NCBI GenBank assembly: GCA_039184865.1
Contig: JBCDAV010000001.1
Span: 227,241-291,240 of the forward strand
Direction of reading: 5' to 3'
Source of the DNA: Thermohalobaculum sp039184865
GTDB lineage: Bacteria; Pseudomonadota; Alphaproteobacteria; Rhodobacterales; Rhodobacteraceae
Length of the DNA stretch: 64,000 bases
Position numbers and translations under genes: made by a program. How positions within the stretch are numbered: the first letter of the stretch is position 1; each line of letters begins with the position of its first letter. The notes under the pieces are model-generated. The model had not been told where the DNA came from. It saw only the letters and a list, made by a program, of their open reading frames with translations, and did no database searches. Shown piece by piece: positions 40,901 through 50,256 of the stretch.

Positions 40901-43900
40901 TTACCCGAGCGGCGGGAACGAGAACGCCGAGTCGAAGTCGGCCTGCGTGATCTGGTTCGCACTGATGCCGTCCAGCAGGATCTGACCCGAGCCGTAATCG
41001 ATCAGCGTTAGATCGACGAGGTCGATGATGGTCATGTTCGAGAAGACGATGCCGCTGATGTCGAGGAACAGCGCGTCGACGCCGTCCTCGAAATCGGTCA
41101 CGAAGTTGGTCCCGCCATTCTCGATGAACTCGAACACATCCGCGCCCGCGCCGCCGGTCAGGATATCGATCCCGGCACCGCCGCCCAGCGTATCGTCACC
41201 GTCGAGGCCGCGGATCACATCCGTCCCGTCCTCGCCGCGCAACACGTTCGAGCCGCTGCCGCCGCGCAGGTTGTTGTCCAGCGCGTTGCCCGTGATGTCG
41301 ATATCGTCCGTGCCCTGGACCGCGCCGATCTCGATATTGTCGGCCAGAACCAGATCGATCTCGGTGTAGACCCGGTCGATGCCCTCATCCGCGAGTTCGA
41401 TGATCGTCGTGTCCGTCTCGAACACGAAATAGGCGTCGTTGCCGATGCCGCCGGTCAGCGTTACCGGTCCGGAGAGAGCCCGCAGCAGATCGTCGCCGCC
41501 GAAGCCGAAGATCTCGACCGGGCCCGAGGCAACTGAAAGCACATCGTCGCCTTCGGTTCCGTCGAGACGGCCGAAGAAGTCGGATGCGCTCAGGCTCGCC
41601 GCCGTGACGTTCTGGATCAGGATCGCCCCGCCCGCATAGTCGACCCGGGCCCCCAACGCGATATCGGTGATCGTGAGATCATCGAAGATCGCGGGAATGC
41701 CGCGAATGTCGATGATATCCTCGCCCGAGGTGAAGTCGCGCAACAGATCCGTGCCGGAGGTTACCACGAAGACATCGTCTCCTTCGCCGCCCAGCATGTT
41801 GTCGTTGCCCGCACCGGCGATCAGCGTGTCGTTCCCGGCCAGCCCCTCCAGCCGGTCGTTCCCGTCGAGGCCCGTCAGCGTGTTGTTGCCGGAGTTTCCG
41901 CGCAGCCAGTTCGCCAGTTCGTTGCCCGTCAGGCTGAGGTCGTCCGTGCCGAGCAGGTTCGCGGCTTCGACATTGTCCGGCAGCGTCAGCGACAGCGGCG
42001 TCAGGATGCGGTCGAACCCTTCGTCGGGTGCTTCGATCACCAGATCGTCGAGGCTGTCGATCGTGTAGAGATCGTCACCGAGACCGCCCTCGAGCGTGTC
42101 GTTGCCCCCGGCGCCGTTCAGACGGTCCGCAGCATCGCCGCCGACGAGCGTGTTCGGCCCCGCATCGCCCGTGATCGTGTTCGACTGCGTTGACGAGCCG
42201 ACGATGCGTTCGACCGAGTCGTAGGTGTCGCCATCGGCCTCGCCATTGTTGCGCGACGGGTTCGACAGGTCGATGAACAACGGTGTCGTCGCCGCCTCGT
42301 AGCTGACCGTGTCGTTTCCGTCGCCGCCGAAGAACGCGTCGGCACCCGGTCCGCCGGCCATGACATCGTCGCCGATGCCGCCATAGATCAGGTCGTCGCC
42401 CTCGCCGCCGGACAGCAGGTCATTGCCCTCGCCGCCGTCGAGCGTGTCGTTCCCGCCCTCGCCCGCAAGCGCATCGACACCGTCACCGCCGCTGATCGAA
42501 TCGTTGCCATCGCCCGCGAGGAACAGGTCCGAGCCATCGCCGGTCTCGACAACATCGTTTCCGGCGGTTCCGAAGGCGAAATCATCGCCGTCGCTGACAC
42601 TGAACTGCTCGACCTCGATCGCACCGATGTCGACCGCCCCGTTCAGGACGCGCGGGCCGCCCCGGGCATCCACCGCGATCGTGTCGAGAGCATCTCCGTC
42701 GCCGTTCAGGTCGCGGTTGATACCGATTTCGGACAGGAAGCTCGCGTCGCCACCGTTGACGGCGGCACCGGTCGTGTTGAGTGCGATGGTCTGGACAGGA
42801 CCGCCATTGTCGGCCAGCAAACCGCCGCCAGTCGTGGCGTCCACAGCATCGAAGATGTCCGAGGCCAGGCCCGAGGTGATCGAGTTGGTGAAAGAGCGCG
42901 GCCCATTCGCAAAGACGTCCGCATCGCTGCCAGCGCTGTTGCCGACGGCCAATACGTTGGTGGCAGTGAAGGTTGCGGACCGGCGACCGCCGTAGTGGCT
43001 GATACCGCCGCCTCCGATCGCTGCGGAGTTGCCCGACAGCGTCACGTTGGTCATGGCCACATTGGTGTATTGCGAGTAGAATCCGCCCCCCCGACCGCCG
43101 GCTGAGTTGTTCGCGATCGTCGTGTTGGTGATGAAATTCTGCCCGTAAGCGTCGCGGGTCGAGATGCCGCCACCATATTGTGCCGAGTTGCCCGAAATGG
43201 TCGATCCGTAGACCGTCAGGGAATTTCCAACGTTATAGATGCCACCACCAAACAACGCCGCCTGGTTTTCGCTGACCGTCGAGTGGCGCAGGACGAGGGT
43301 AGAGCCAGCAGCGACACTGATCCCGCCGCCGTCGTAGGCGCCAGCATCACCATTGGTGATGGTCAGGCTGTCCAGCGTAGCCGCGCCACCTGTGATGTTG
43401 ATCACGCGGTGCGTGCCGCCTGCATCCAGGGTGACATCGGCTTTGTCGTCGCCGTCAACATCACCGTCGATGGAGATGTTGCTGGAGAGTACGAGTTCGC
43501 TGGTGGTGTTGATGGTCGCACCGTTCTCGAACGCCTCGCCGACACCCGCCGCGAAGGTGATCGTGCCGCTCAGTGTGCCGTCGTTCACGAGCCCAATGGC
43601 CTCGCGCAGCGATGTCTCGCCGTCAATGATGTCGACGACATCGGCCGTGGTCGTGACGATCAGGCTGGGGGCCTCGGGAGGTGTCGACTCGAATGCGCCC
43701 AGATCGGCATAGCCACCCTGCACGCGAACGCTCCCGGCGGCGTCGGTCATGATCACGTCATTGAAGTCCCCGTCGCCGTTCAGGTCGACAGATTGACTGT
43801 TCTCATCGAAGCGGTTGGCGCTGGCACCAATATCGATCGCATCTCCCGTCGGATCCAGCTTGACGGTCCGGACACCACCTCCGTTCAGTGCGAGTACGCC

Positions 43901-46900
43901 AGCGGTCGCTCCGTTGACCGTCGCGGTGCTGTCGAACACATCGGCAGCACTTGTCGTACCCAGTGAAAGGCTCAGACCGTCCTTGATGTCGGTCCCGACA
44001 ATGTTCCGGAAGAAGTAGGAGATCCCGGACACTTCGGGTCCGCCGCTGCCGTTCCCGGTGACGATCGAGTATTGCAGTACGATCCTGCCTTCATTCGGCC
44101 CGGCATCTGAATAGTTCCGGATCGCGTCGTTGCCATTGACCGCATAGTTTCCGGTGAAGGTCGAAGCCAGGATGTAGACGTCGGCACTATTGGAACGCAG
44201 CGCGCCAGCCTGCTGTTGCGAGGTATTTCCGTAGAACGTGGTGTTTGTGATCCGTGCCGTTGAGTCATCACCGAACGAAGCGCCGCCGCCATCATCGCTG
44301 CCAGTCGTGCTGTTGTTCGCAAAGGTCGTGTTCAGCAGTGTCACATTCGCGACTTCGCCGAAGTACCCGGATGCGCTCAGACCACCGCCTGCGCGCGCGG
44401 CTGTATTGCCGTCGAACTCCGAATTCGTAATGACGAGATTCATACCGCCGGTCGCGCGCAATCCGCCGCCGCTGTACGGGGTGTCGCCGCCTGTCAGGAT
44501 CAATCCGTTCAGCGCAACATCCAGCGGCGTGCCGAACCCGAAGTTCGAGATCTGCAACACACGGCCATTGCCTTGAGCGTCGATCGTGACGTCCGGGGCG
44601 CCATCACCATTCACATCGCCGTCGATCGAGACGGACTCGTTGGTGACGGTGAGTTGTCCCTGGGTCAGCGCGATCGTGCCGCCGGTCTCGAACGCCTCGC
44701 CCGCGCCGCTGGCAAAGGTGATCGTGCCGGTCAGCGTGCCGTCATCGATGAACCCGATGGCCTCGCGCAGCGAGGTTTCGCCATCGCTGCTGTCAACGAC
44801 ATCGGCGGTCGTGGTGACGACCAGGCTCGCGGCTTCCACGAACGTGGTCTCGAAGGCGCCCAGATCGACACCTGCCCCCTGAACGCGGTTGGCTCCGGTC
44901 GCATCGCTCGTGACGGTATCGAGCAGATCGCCATCTCCGTTGAGGTCGATGTTGATCACGCTTTCGTCCAGCAGGGTCGCGTCGCCCACGTCAACTGCTG
45001 AACCTCCCGCCAGAAGGGCAACCGTTTGGACCGGTCCACCGTTATCCGCCAGCACGCCAACATCGACGCCGTTGTCGTCGAAGGTCGCCGCAAAGACGTT
45101 CGCGGCAGGCGCGTTCGAGACATTGGCCGAAACAGTCGCGTCGAACGCCGTGGCGTCTTCTCCGACAATGTTCTGTCCCGAAAACGTCGCCGACCCGTCG
45201 AGGTCGCCATTCGTGTTGCCAAGGATCACCGAATTCGCAAGGTTCACTGTCGCTCCCTTGGAGCCCACGACGCCGCCTGCGAGGTAGGTCGACGTTCCGG
45301 AGTTCCCGGTTACGGTCGAATTGGTGAGATCAAGTTCTCCACGGAGCATGACAATGCCGCCGCCGAAGCCGCTTGAGCTGTTACCATGCACGGTGCTGTT
45401 TACGACGCTGACGGTCGCCTGATAAATGTCAGCATAGATGCCAGCGCCATTAAAATTCGAGCTGTTGCCCGAGATGGTCGAGGTGTAGATCAGCGTATCG
45501 CCGACGCCATCCACCACCCTGATCCCGCCGAAGCCATTGCCGGAGAACGTCGAATTCAGAATCCGGGCATCGGACACCCCGTTGCGAAGTGCCAGGCCGC
45601 TCCCAGCGTTGTTCGAGAAGTCGCTATCCTGGATCAGTAAGTTGGGTGCGTTGTAGATTTGAACCGCACCGTTCGTCGTATTCGGGCCGTTGGGGACTGA
45701 CCCGGTGAAGGATGACGACGTGATCGTCACATCGCTTCCGGTTGTGCCCAACAAGCTCCGTGCATTTGTGAGCGCCAGACCGTTCAACTCCAGCGTGGTG
45801 TTATTGCTGGAGAGAATGAAGGTGCCGCCCTGGCCGTCCAGCGTGACGTCCGGCGTGCCGTTACTGTCCACATCTCCGTCGATGGTCGTGCTTTGCGAAA
45901 TCTGCAGGCCGCTGTTCAGGGCAATTGTGCCACCATTCTCGAACGCCTCACCCGCGCCGCTTGCAAAGGTGATCGTGCCGGTCAGCGTGCCGTCATTGAT
46001 GAAGTCGATGGCCTCGCGCAGCGAGGTTTCGCCATCGCTGCTGTCAACGACATCGGCAGTCGTGGTGACGACCAGGCTGGGCGTGTCCGGGACCGCTGTC
46101 GTCTCGACAGCACCCAGATCGACATTGGCACCGTTGACGCGGGTGTTGCCGGTCGCATCCGAGGCAATGGTGTCAAGCAGGTCGCCGTCGCCGTTCAGGT
46201 CCTCGTTCACGACCGTTTCGTCCAGCAGCGTCTGATCGCCTGCATCGACGGCAGCGCCGCCTGCCAGCAGGGCCACCGTCTGGACTGGTCCGCCGTTATC
46301 GCCCAGCGAGCCTGCGGTGACACCGTTATTGTCCTCGGTCACGGCAAAGACGCTGGAGGCGGACGCATTGTCGACATTGGCAATGCCCGAGGCATCGAAG
46401 ACCGTGCCGTTCTCGCCGACGATGTTTGCACCCGTTGCGGTGATCGTCTGCGGATTGGTCACGTGGTCCAGCTCGGCATTTCCATTCGCCGACTGGTTGC
46501 CCAGGATGATCGAGTTGTTCAGGTCGATCATCCCGCTCTTGCCGACACCGGCGACACCGCCGATGGTGGTGGCCGAGTTGTTGGTCACCGTCGTGTTGAA
46601 CAGCTTGAGGCCGTAGCTATAGGCGATGCCTCCGCCGGTTCCAGCCGTGTTGTCCGCAACCGTCGTGTTTACCAGAATGGTATCTTGGGCGAACAGGCCA
46701 CCACCACGGTTGCCCGCAGTATTGCCCGAGAAAGTGCTGTCAACGACCGTCGCGTCATTGAGGAACGCCCCGCCACCATTACCGCTGGTAGCGGTATTGT
46801 CCGTGAACGCCGAACGCAGGATCGTTACCGAGCCATCGATGAACGACAGGCCACCGCCCGCGAGTCCGGCGTTCATGGAAAATACAGTATCCTCGACGGT

Positions 46901-49837
46901 CAGGTTGCCATAGGCGTGCACGCCGCCGCCCGACGAGGTCGATGTGTTCCCCGTGATCACGGAATTGCGGATCACGCCATTCCCACCGGCAATCATGCTG
47001 AAGCGCAGTCCGCCACCTGCCACGGTCGAGTACCCGCCGGTGATCACCAGGCCGTCCAGGGTCAGGTCGGTGTTCGTTGACAGTACGCGGCTGTTGCCCC
47101 CGGCATCAATCGTCACATCCGCCGTGCCGTCATTGTCCAGATCGCCGTCGATGCTGGTGGCTGCCGTGAGTTGCAGTTGGCCTTGCGTCAGCGTGATCGT
47201 GCCGCCGTTCTCGAACGCCTCGCCCACACCGTTGGCAAAGCTGATATTGCCGGTCGCACGCCCGGTGTTCAGGTGCTCGATGGCCTCGCGCAACGTCGTC
47301 TCGCCATCGAAGAAATCGCTGACATCCGAGGTCGTGGTAACGACCAGGCTGGCAGCCTCGGGCACCGCTGCTTCCACGGCACCCAGATCCACACCTGCAC
47401 CGAGCACGCGGGTGCCACCGGTGGCATCCAGTGCGATGGTGTCAAGCTGGTCGCCATCGCCGTTCAGATCAAAGTTGATGACGGTCTCATCCAGTTGCGT
47501 TGCATCGCCAACATCAATGGCATCCCCGTGGATCTTCAGCTTGACCGTGTCGCCCAGCCCGCCATTGGCGCTGGCAACGCCCGCAATCATGTTGTTGTTG
47601 GCAACCGTCGTCTCAAACACGTCGGTCGCTCTGGCCGTAACGATGTTGGCGTTTGCATTAAAGCCGGTGTTGCTGGACGCGCTCGCACCGACGATGTTTG
47701 TGCCCGTGGCGATCAGATCGCGAGACCCGGCGAAGCCCTCAAGGAAAATCTCATGCTGTGTCGCATGGTCCGAATCGGCATTGCCAAGAATGATCGAGTT
47801 TGCGATCTCGAACTGATCCCCTTTTGAATCGTAGATGATTCCGCCCACGAATGTGGTCGCATAGTTGTTTGTCACGGTCGTGTTTATGAACGAGGTGTAA
47901 AGTGGGCCAGTATAGGCCTTGAACGCGCCGCCACGGTCTGCAGTGTTGTCGATGATGGTAGAGTTGACGAAACGCCCACTGCCATAGGCACCACCGCCGG
48001 ATCCCGTGGCAGTGTTGCCAGAAATGGTCGTGTTCAGGACCTGCCTTGCGCCGTTTAGACCTCCACCATTGGTAGCATAGTTGCCGGAGATCAGGCTGTC
48101 GACAATGATAGCTCCACCAGAAACACCTCCACCGCTTCCGCCAAACATGCCGGTACCGGCGGTGTTTGCCGAGATGGTCGAGTTCTCGATGCGGGTGTCG
48201 AAGCCGCCTACGAATACGCCACCGCCGTTGCGCTCCGAAGAGTTGCCGGTGACGGTCGAATCCTGAAGCGTGAAGCCATTGACCTGGAACGCCTGGTCAG
48301 CCGAGGTCTGGTCGGCCACCAGGATGCCCCCGCCGAGTCCGGCGGCAATCCCGCCGGTCGCGTTGCCACCGGTAATCACAAGGCCCTGAATTGTCACATC
48401 ATTTGCCGCGATCTCGAAGACGCGGCTGTTGCCCTGAGCATCCACTGTCACGTCCGCCGTGCCGTCATTGTCCAGATCGCCGTCTACGGTGGTGATGCTG
48501 GAGATCTCGAGCTGTCCTTGCGTCAGCGCGATGGTGCCACCGTTCTCGAACGCCTCGCCCGCGCCGTTGGCGAAGGAAATGGTTCCGGTCAGCGTGCCGT
48601 CGTTGACGAGCCCGATGGCCTCGCGCAGCGAGGTCTCACCGTCGAACTGGTCCACCACGTCCGAAGTCGTCGTGACTGTCAGGCTCGCAGCTTCGGGCAG
48701 CGGAGTCTCGACCGCCCCTGCATCGACGGTCGTGTTCGCGATGCGTGCATTGCCGTTGGCGTCCTGCCCGATGATGTCGGTCAGGTCGCCGTCCCCGTTC
48801 AGGTCCTTGCCGACGGTTGCTTCGTTCAGGAGGGAGTTGTCTCCGGCATTGACCGAAGCGCTGGTGGTCTTGATGGCAACGGTCTGGATTGTGCCGCCGT
48901 TGTCAGCCAATTGTCCGCCGCCGGTTGCTCCGTCGATTGCCGCAAACACATCGGAGGCAGCGCCCGTCGTGATCGAGTTGCTGACGTCAACGCTGGGTAG
49001 GCCACTGATTGCCAGTTCAGGCGCGAAGAACGCCGTATTACCCAAGAAGATCGAATTGTGGATCGTCAAGTCTCCGACAAAAGCGATGATCCCACCGCCC
49101 TGGGTATTGTTCAGCGTCTCGTTGCCGGTGATCGTCGAGTTTGTGATGTGCGCCGTGGCGACCTGATTAAATGACTGCTGCACCGCGATGCCGCCGCCGC
49201 CGGTAGAGGCCGTGTTGCCGCTGATCGTGGAGTTGGTGACGATCAGATTTGAATCCCGGGCATAAACACCGCCACCGGATTGCTGGTTCGCCGTGTTGTC
49301 GAAAATCGCCGAATTGTAGATCGTCAGGTCGGAAGAGTACTGGGCATTGACGCCGCCGCCGCCGCGATAGCGTGATGTGTTCCCGTAAACGGAAGAATAG
49401 CGCAGCACCAGCGAACCGTCATTGCCAGAGTCATCTGCAACGCGGATGCCTCCGCCGCCGGTTCCCTGCGAGATGTCCGACCCCGAATAGCCGCCCGTGA
49501 TGTTCAGGCTGTCGATCGTGACCGCGGCACCGAGGATGTTGAACACGCGCCCGTTGTCGTCACCGTCGACCGTCACGTCGGCCTTGTTATCGCCATCCAC
49601 ATCGCCATCGACGGTGGTATCGTTGCTCAGGACCAACTGGCCGCCTGTCAGCGTGATCGTGCTGCCTGCGAGGGCCGCGGCAAAGGTGATGTCGTCGGCG
49701 GCGCCCGTAGCGTTGGACAGCAGGATCGCCTCGCGCAGGCTCAGACCGCCTCCGTCAGCGGTTTCGGCGGCGAGATCGCCGGTTACAGTCAGGTTGTCGC
49801 CGGAATCGTTGTCCGTCGTGACGGTATAGCTAGCCAA
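40901..49837 (-). CDS. Giant secreted RTX protein with six beta-helix modules
   Basis: A 2978-residue protein. The start is TTG at 49837: an in-frame TAA lies two codons upstream and GGGGGA sits at ribosome-site distance. There is no Sec signal. Six modules of about 360-450 residues follow, each opening with VTTT-DV-D--DGETSLREAI, then an IDGD-D-DG-ADVT-D element, a run of right-handed beta-helix turns rich in NSTISGNTA-GGGG, and a close of D-NGDGDLLDTI--DA-G--RV--VDLGA. The last 560 residues hold calcium-binding GG-GNDTLDGG-type nonapeptides in several blocks. The uncleaved C-terminal end suggests type I secretion, but no secretion genes are adjacent. Likely a surface adhesin or matrix protein; a role as polysaccharide lyase cannot be excluded. 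Confidence 0.92.
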   Translation of the reverse strand: MASYTVTTDNDSGDNLTVTGDLAAETADGGGLSLREAILLSNATGAADDITFAAALAGSTITLTGGQLVLSNDTTVDGDVDGDNKADVTVDGDDNGRVFNILGAAVTIDSLNITGGYSGSDISQGTGGGGIRVADDSGNDGSLVLRYSSVYGNTSRYRGGGGVNAQYSSDLTIYNSAIFDNTANQQSGGGVYARDSNLIVTNSTISGNTASTGGGGIAVQQSFNQVATAHITNSTITGNETLNNTQGGGIIAFVGDLTIHNSIFLGNTAFFAPELAISGLPSVDVSNSITTGAASDVFAAIDGATGGGQLADNGGTIQTVAIKTTSASVNAGDNSLLNEATVGKDLNGDGDLTDIIGQDANGNARIANTTVDAGAVETPLPEAASLTVTTTSDVVDQFDGETSLREAIGLVNDGTLTGTISFANGAGEAFENGGTIALTQGQLEISSITTVDGDLDNDGTADVTVDAQGNSRVFEIAANDVTIQGLVITGGNATGGIAAGLGGGILVADQTSADQAFQVNGFTLQDSTVTGNSSERNGGGVFVGGFDTRIENSTISANTAGTGMFGGSGGGVSGGAIIVDSLISGNYATNGGGLNGARQVLNTTISGNTATGSGGGAYGSGRFVNSTIIDNTADRGGAFKAYTGPLYTSFINTTVTNNYATTFVGGIIYDSKGDQFEIANSIILGNADSDHATQHEIFLEGFAGSRDLIATGTNIVGASASSNTGFNANANIVTARATDVFETTVANNNMIAGVASANGGLGDTVKLKIHGDAIDVGDATQLDETVINFDLNGDGDQLDTIALDATGGTRVLGAGVDLGAVEAAVPEAASLVVTTTSDVSDFFDGETTLREAIEHLNTGRATGNISFANGVGEAFENGGTITLTQGQLQLTAATSIDGDLDNDGTADVTIDAGGNSRVLSTNTDLTLDGLVITGGYSTVAGGGLRFSMIAGGNGVIRNSVITGNTSTSSGGGVHAYGNLTVEDTVFSMNAGLAGGGLSFIDGSVTILRSAFTDNTATSGNGGGAFLNDATVVDSTFSGNTAGNRGGGLFAQDTILVNTTVADNTAGTGGGIAYSYGLKLFNTTVTNNSATTIGGVAGVGKSGMIDLNNSIILGNQSANGNAELDHVTNPQTITATGANIVGENGTVFDASGIANVDNASASSVFAVTEDNNGVTAGSLGDNGGPVQTVALLAGGAAVDAGDQTLLDETVVNEDLNGDGDLLDTIASDATGNTRVNGANVDLGAVETTAVPDTPSLVVTTTADVVDSSDGETSLREAIDFINDGTLTGTITFASGAGEAFENGGTIALNSGLQISQSTTIDGDVDSNGTPDVTLDGQGGTFILSSNNTTLELNGLALTNARSLLGTTGSDVTITSSSFTGSVPNGPNTTNGAVQIYNAPNLLIQDSDFSNNAGSGLALRNGVSDARILNSTFSGNGFGGIRVVDGVGDTLIYTSTISGNSSNFNGAGIYADIYQATVSVVNSTVHGNSSSGFGGGIVMLRGELDLTNSTVTGNSGTSTYLAGGVVGSKGATVNLANSVILGNTNGDLDGSATFSGQNIVGEDATAFDATVSANVSNAPAANVFAATFDDNGVDVGVLADNGGPVQTVALLAGGSAVDVGDATLLDESVINIDLNGDGDLLDTVTSDATGANRVQGAGVDLGAFETTFVEAASLVVTTTADVVDSSDGETSLREAIGFIDDGTLTGTITFASGAGEAFETGGTIALTQGQLTVTNESVSIDGDVNGDGAPDVTIDAQGNGRVLQISNFGFGTPLDVALNGLILTGGDTPYSGGGLRATGGMNLVITNSEFDGNTAARAGGGLSASGYFGEVANVTLLNTTFANNSTTGSDDGGGASFGDDSTARITNTTFYGNTSQQQAGALRSNSADVYILASTFTGNYAVNGNDAIRNYSDAGPNEGRIVLQYSIVTGNGSGGPEVSGISYFFRNIVGTDIKDGLSLSLGTTSAADVFDSTATVNGATAGVLALNGGGVRTVKLDPTGDAIDIGASANRFDENSQSVDLNGDGDFNDVIMTDAAGSVRVQGGYADLGAFESTPPEAPSLIVTTTADVVDIIDGETSLREAIGLVNDGTLSGTITFAAGVGEAFENGATINTTSELVLSSNISIDGDVDGDDKADVTLDAGGTHRVINITGGAATLDSLTITNGDAGAYDGGGISVAAGSTLVLRHSTVSENQAALFGGGIYNVGNSLTVYGSTISGNSAQYGGGISTRDAYGQNFITNTTIANNSAGGRGGGFYSQYTNVAMTNVTLSGNSAAIGGGGISHYGGRRSATFTATNVLAVGNSAGSDADVFANGPRSFTNSITSGLASDIFDAVDATTGGGLLADNGGPVQTIALNTTGAAVNGGDASFLSEIGINRDLNGDGDALDTIAVDARGGPRVLNGAVDIGAIEVEQFSVSDGDDFAFGTAGNDVVETGDGSDLFLAGDGNDSISGGDGVDALAGEGGNDTLDGGEGNDLLSGGEGDDLIYGGIGDDVMAGGPGADAFFGGDGNDTVSYEAATTPLFIDLSNPSRNNGEADGDTYDSVERIVGSSTQSNTITGDAGPNTLVGGDAADRLNGAGGNDTLEGGLGDDLYTIDSLDDLVIEAPDEGFDRILTPLSLTLPDNVEAANLLGTDDLSLTGNELANWLRGNSGNNTLTGLDGNDRLEGLAGNDTLIAGAGNDNMLGGEGDDVFVVTSGTDLLRDFTSGEDIIDIRGIPAIFDDLTITDIALGARVDYAGGAILIQNVTAASLSASDFFGRLDGTEGDDVLSVASGPVEIFGFGGDDLLRALSGPVTLTGGIGNDAYFVFETDTTIIELADEGIDRVYTEIDLVLADNIEIGAVQGTDDIDITGNALDNNLRGGSGSNVLRGEDGTDVIRGLDGDDTLGGGAGIDILTGGAGADVFEFIENGGTNFVTDFEDGVDALFLDISGIVFSNMTIIDLVDLTLIDYGSGQILLDGISANQITQADFDSAFSFPPLG
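40910..42590 (-). repeat. RTX calcium-binding nonapeptide blocks
   Basis: Blocks of G-G-x-G-x-D-x-L-x repeats: AGDGNDSISGGDGVDALAGE and following (about 42310-42560), DRLNGAGGNDTLEGG (about 42080-42140), GNNTLTGLDGNDRLEGLAGN (about 41830-41910) and LRGEDGTDVIRGLDGDDTLG (about 41170-41250). Between them are TDDLSLTGNELANWLRG-type linkers that bind the beta rolls. In RTX proteins these fold on calcium outside the cell. Confidence 0.85.
42600..49837 (-). repeat. Six large internal repeats of the RTX gene
   Basis: Module boundaries, judged by the recurring VTTT--DV and LREAI motifs, are near 49837, 48705, 47372, 46095, 44840 and 43678, with the last ending near 42600. Modules 2-6 are more alike; module 1 opens differently (SYTVTTDNDSGDNLTVTGDL). 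The TFASGAGEAFENGGTIAL stretch is almost identical in modules 4 and 5. Such long DNA repeats can recombine and change module number. Confidence 0.85.
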
Positions 49838-50256
49838 GATTTAGTCCCCCGCAGCAGCAGTGACGGAAGTCCGCAATAGGCCTCCGCCGAATTGAACCCT
49901 GCGAGAGCAATACAAACCGCGAGCGCACAGCTAATGTGCCCGCTTTTCCCCGTCCCCTCGCACCGCGCCGAGCCTATGGTGTCGATTTTGTTGACACTAT
50001 GGTCAATTGCCCGGAAATCCGGAATCCGAGGCAATCTTTTGACTTATCAACCAATATTGACAACCAGAGAGCGATAAGCGCGGGACGCGCCACTTCATTT
50101 GCGCGAAGCCTCACGGCGCTGCGGAGGGGTGACGCTACGTCATCCGATTCTCTGCCGAAATGTGCCGCTGACGTCGGGTCCGTCTTGTTCCCAGCGCTCA
50201 GTCGATTAGGGTCTCACGGGAGATCATGACGCGGAACACGCGCGCGGGAGGATATC
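49838..50256. other. 419-bp divergent control region of the RTX and acyl-CoA synthetase genes
   Basis: No gene seen. It is more AT-rich than its surroundings between 49980 and 50090. It holds an inverted repeat TTGAC (49991-49995) / GTCAA (50002-50006), a palindrome CCGGA-AA-TCCGG (50011-50022), and a further TTGAC in the AT-rich stretch after 50036. These may be operator and -35 elements for either gene. The synthetase gene has a GGGAGG ribosome site at the right end. Confidence 0.5.
49991..50022. promoter_or_regulatory. Paired inverted repeats upstream of the RTX gene
   Basis: TTGAC-N6-GTCAA followed after 4 bp by CCGGAAATCCGG. The second is a 12-bp palindrome with a 2-bp centre. They lie about 155-185 bp upstream of the RTX TTG start and about 235 bp upstream of the synthetase ATG. 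Possible binding sites for a dimeric regulator of surface-protein expression; the regulator is unknown. Confidence 0.4.

Noticed and set aside
40910..49837. Repeated DNA resembling a tandem or CRISPR-like array
   Set aside because: Periodicity follows protein modules and nonapeptide repeats in an open frame; no constant direct repeat with unique spacers.
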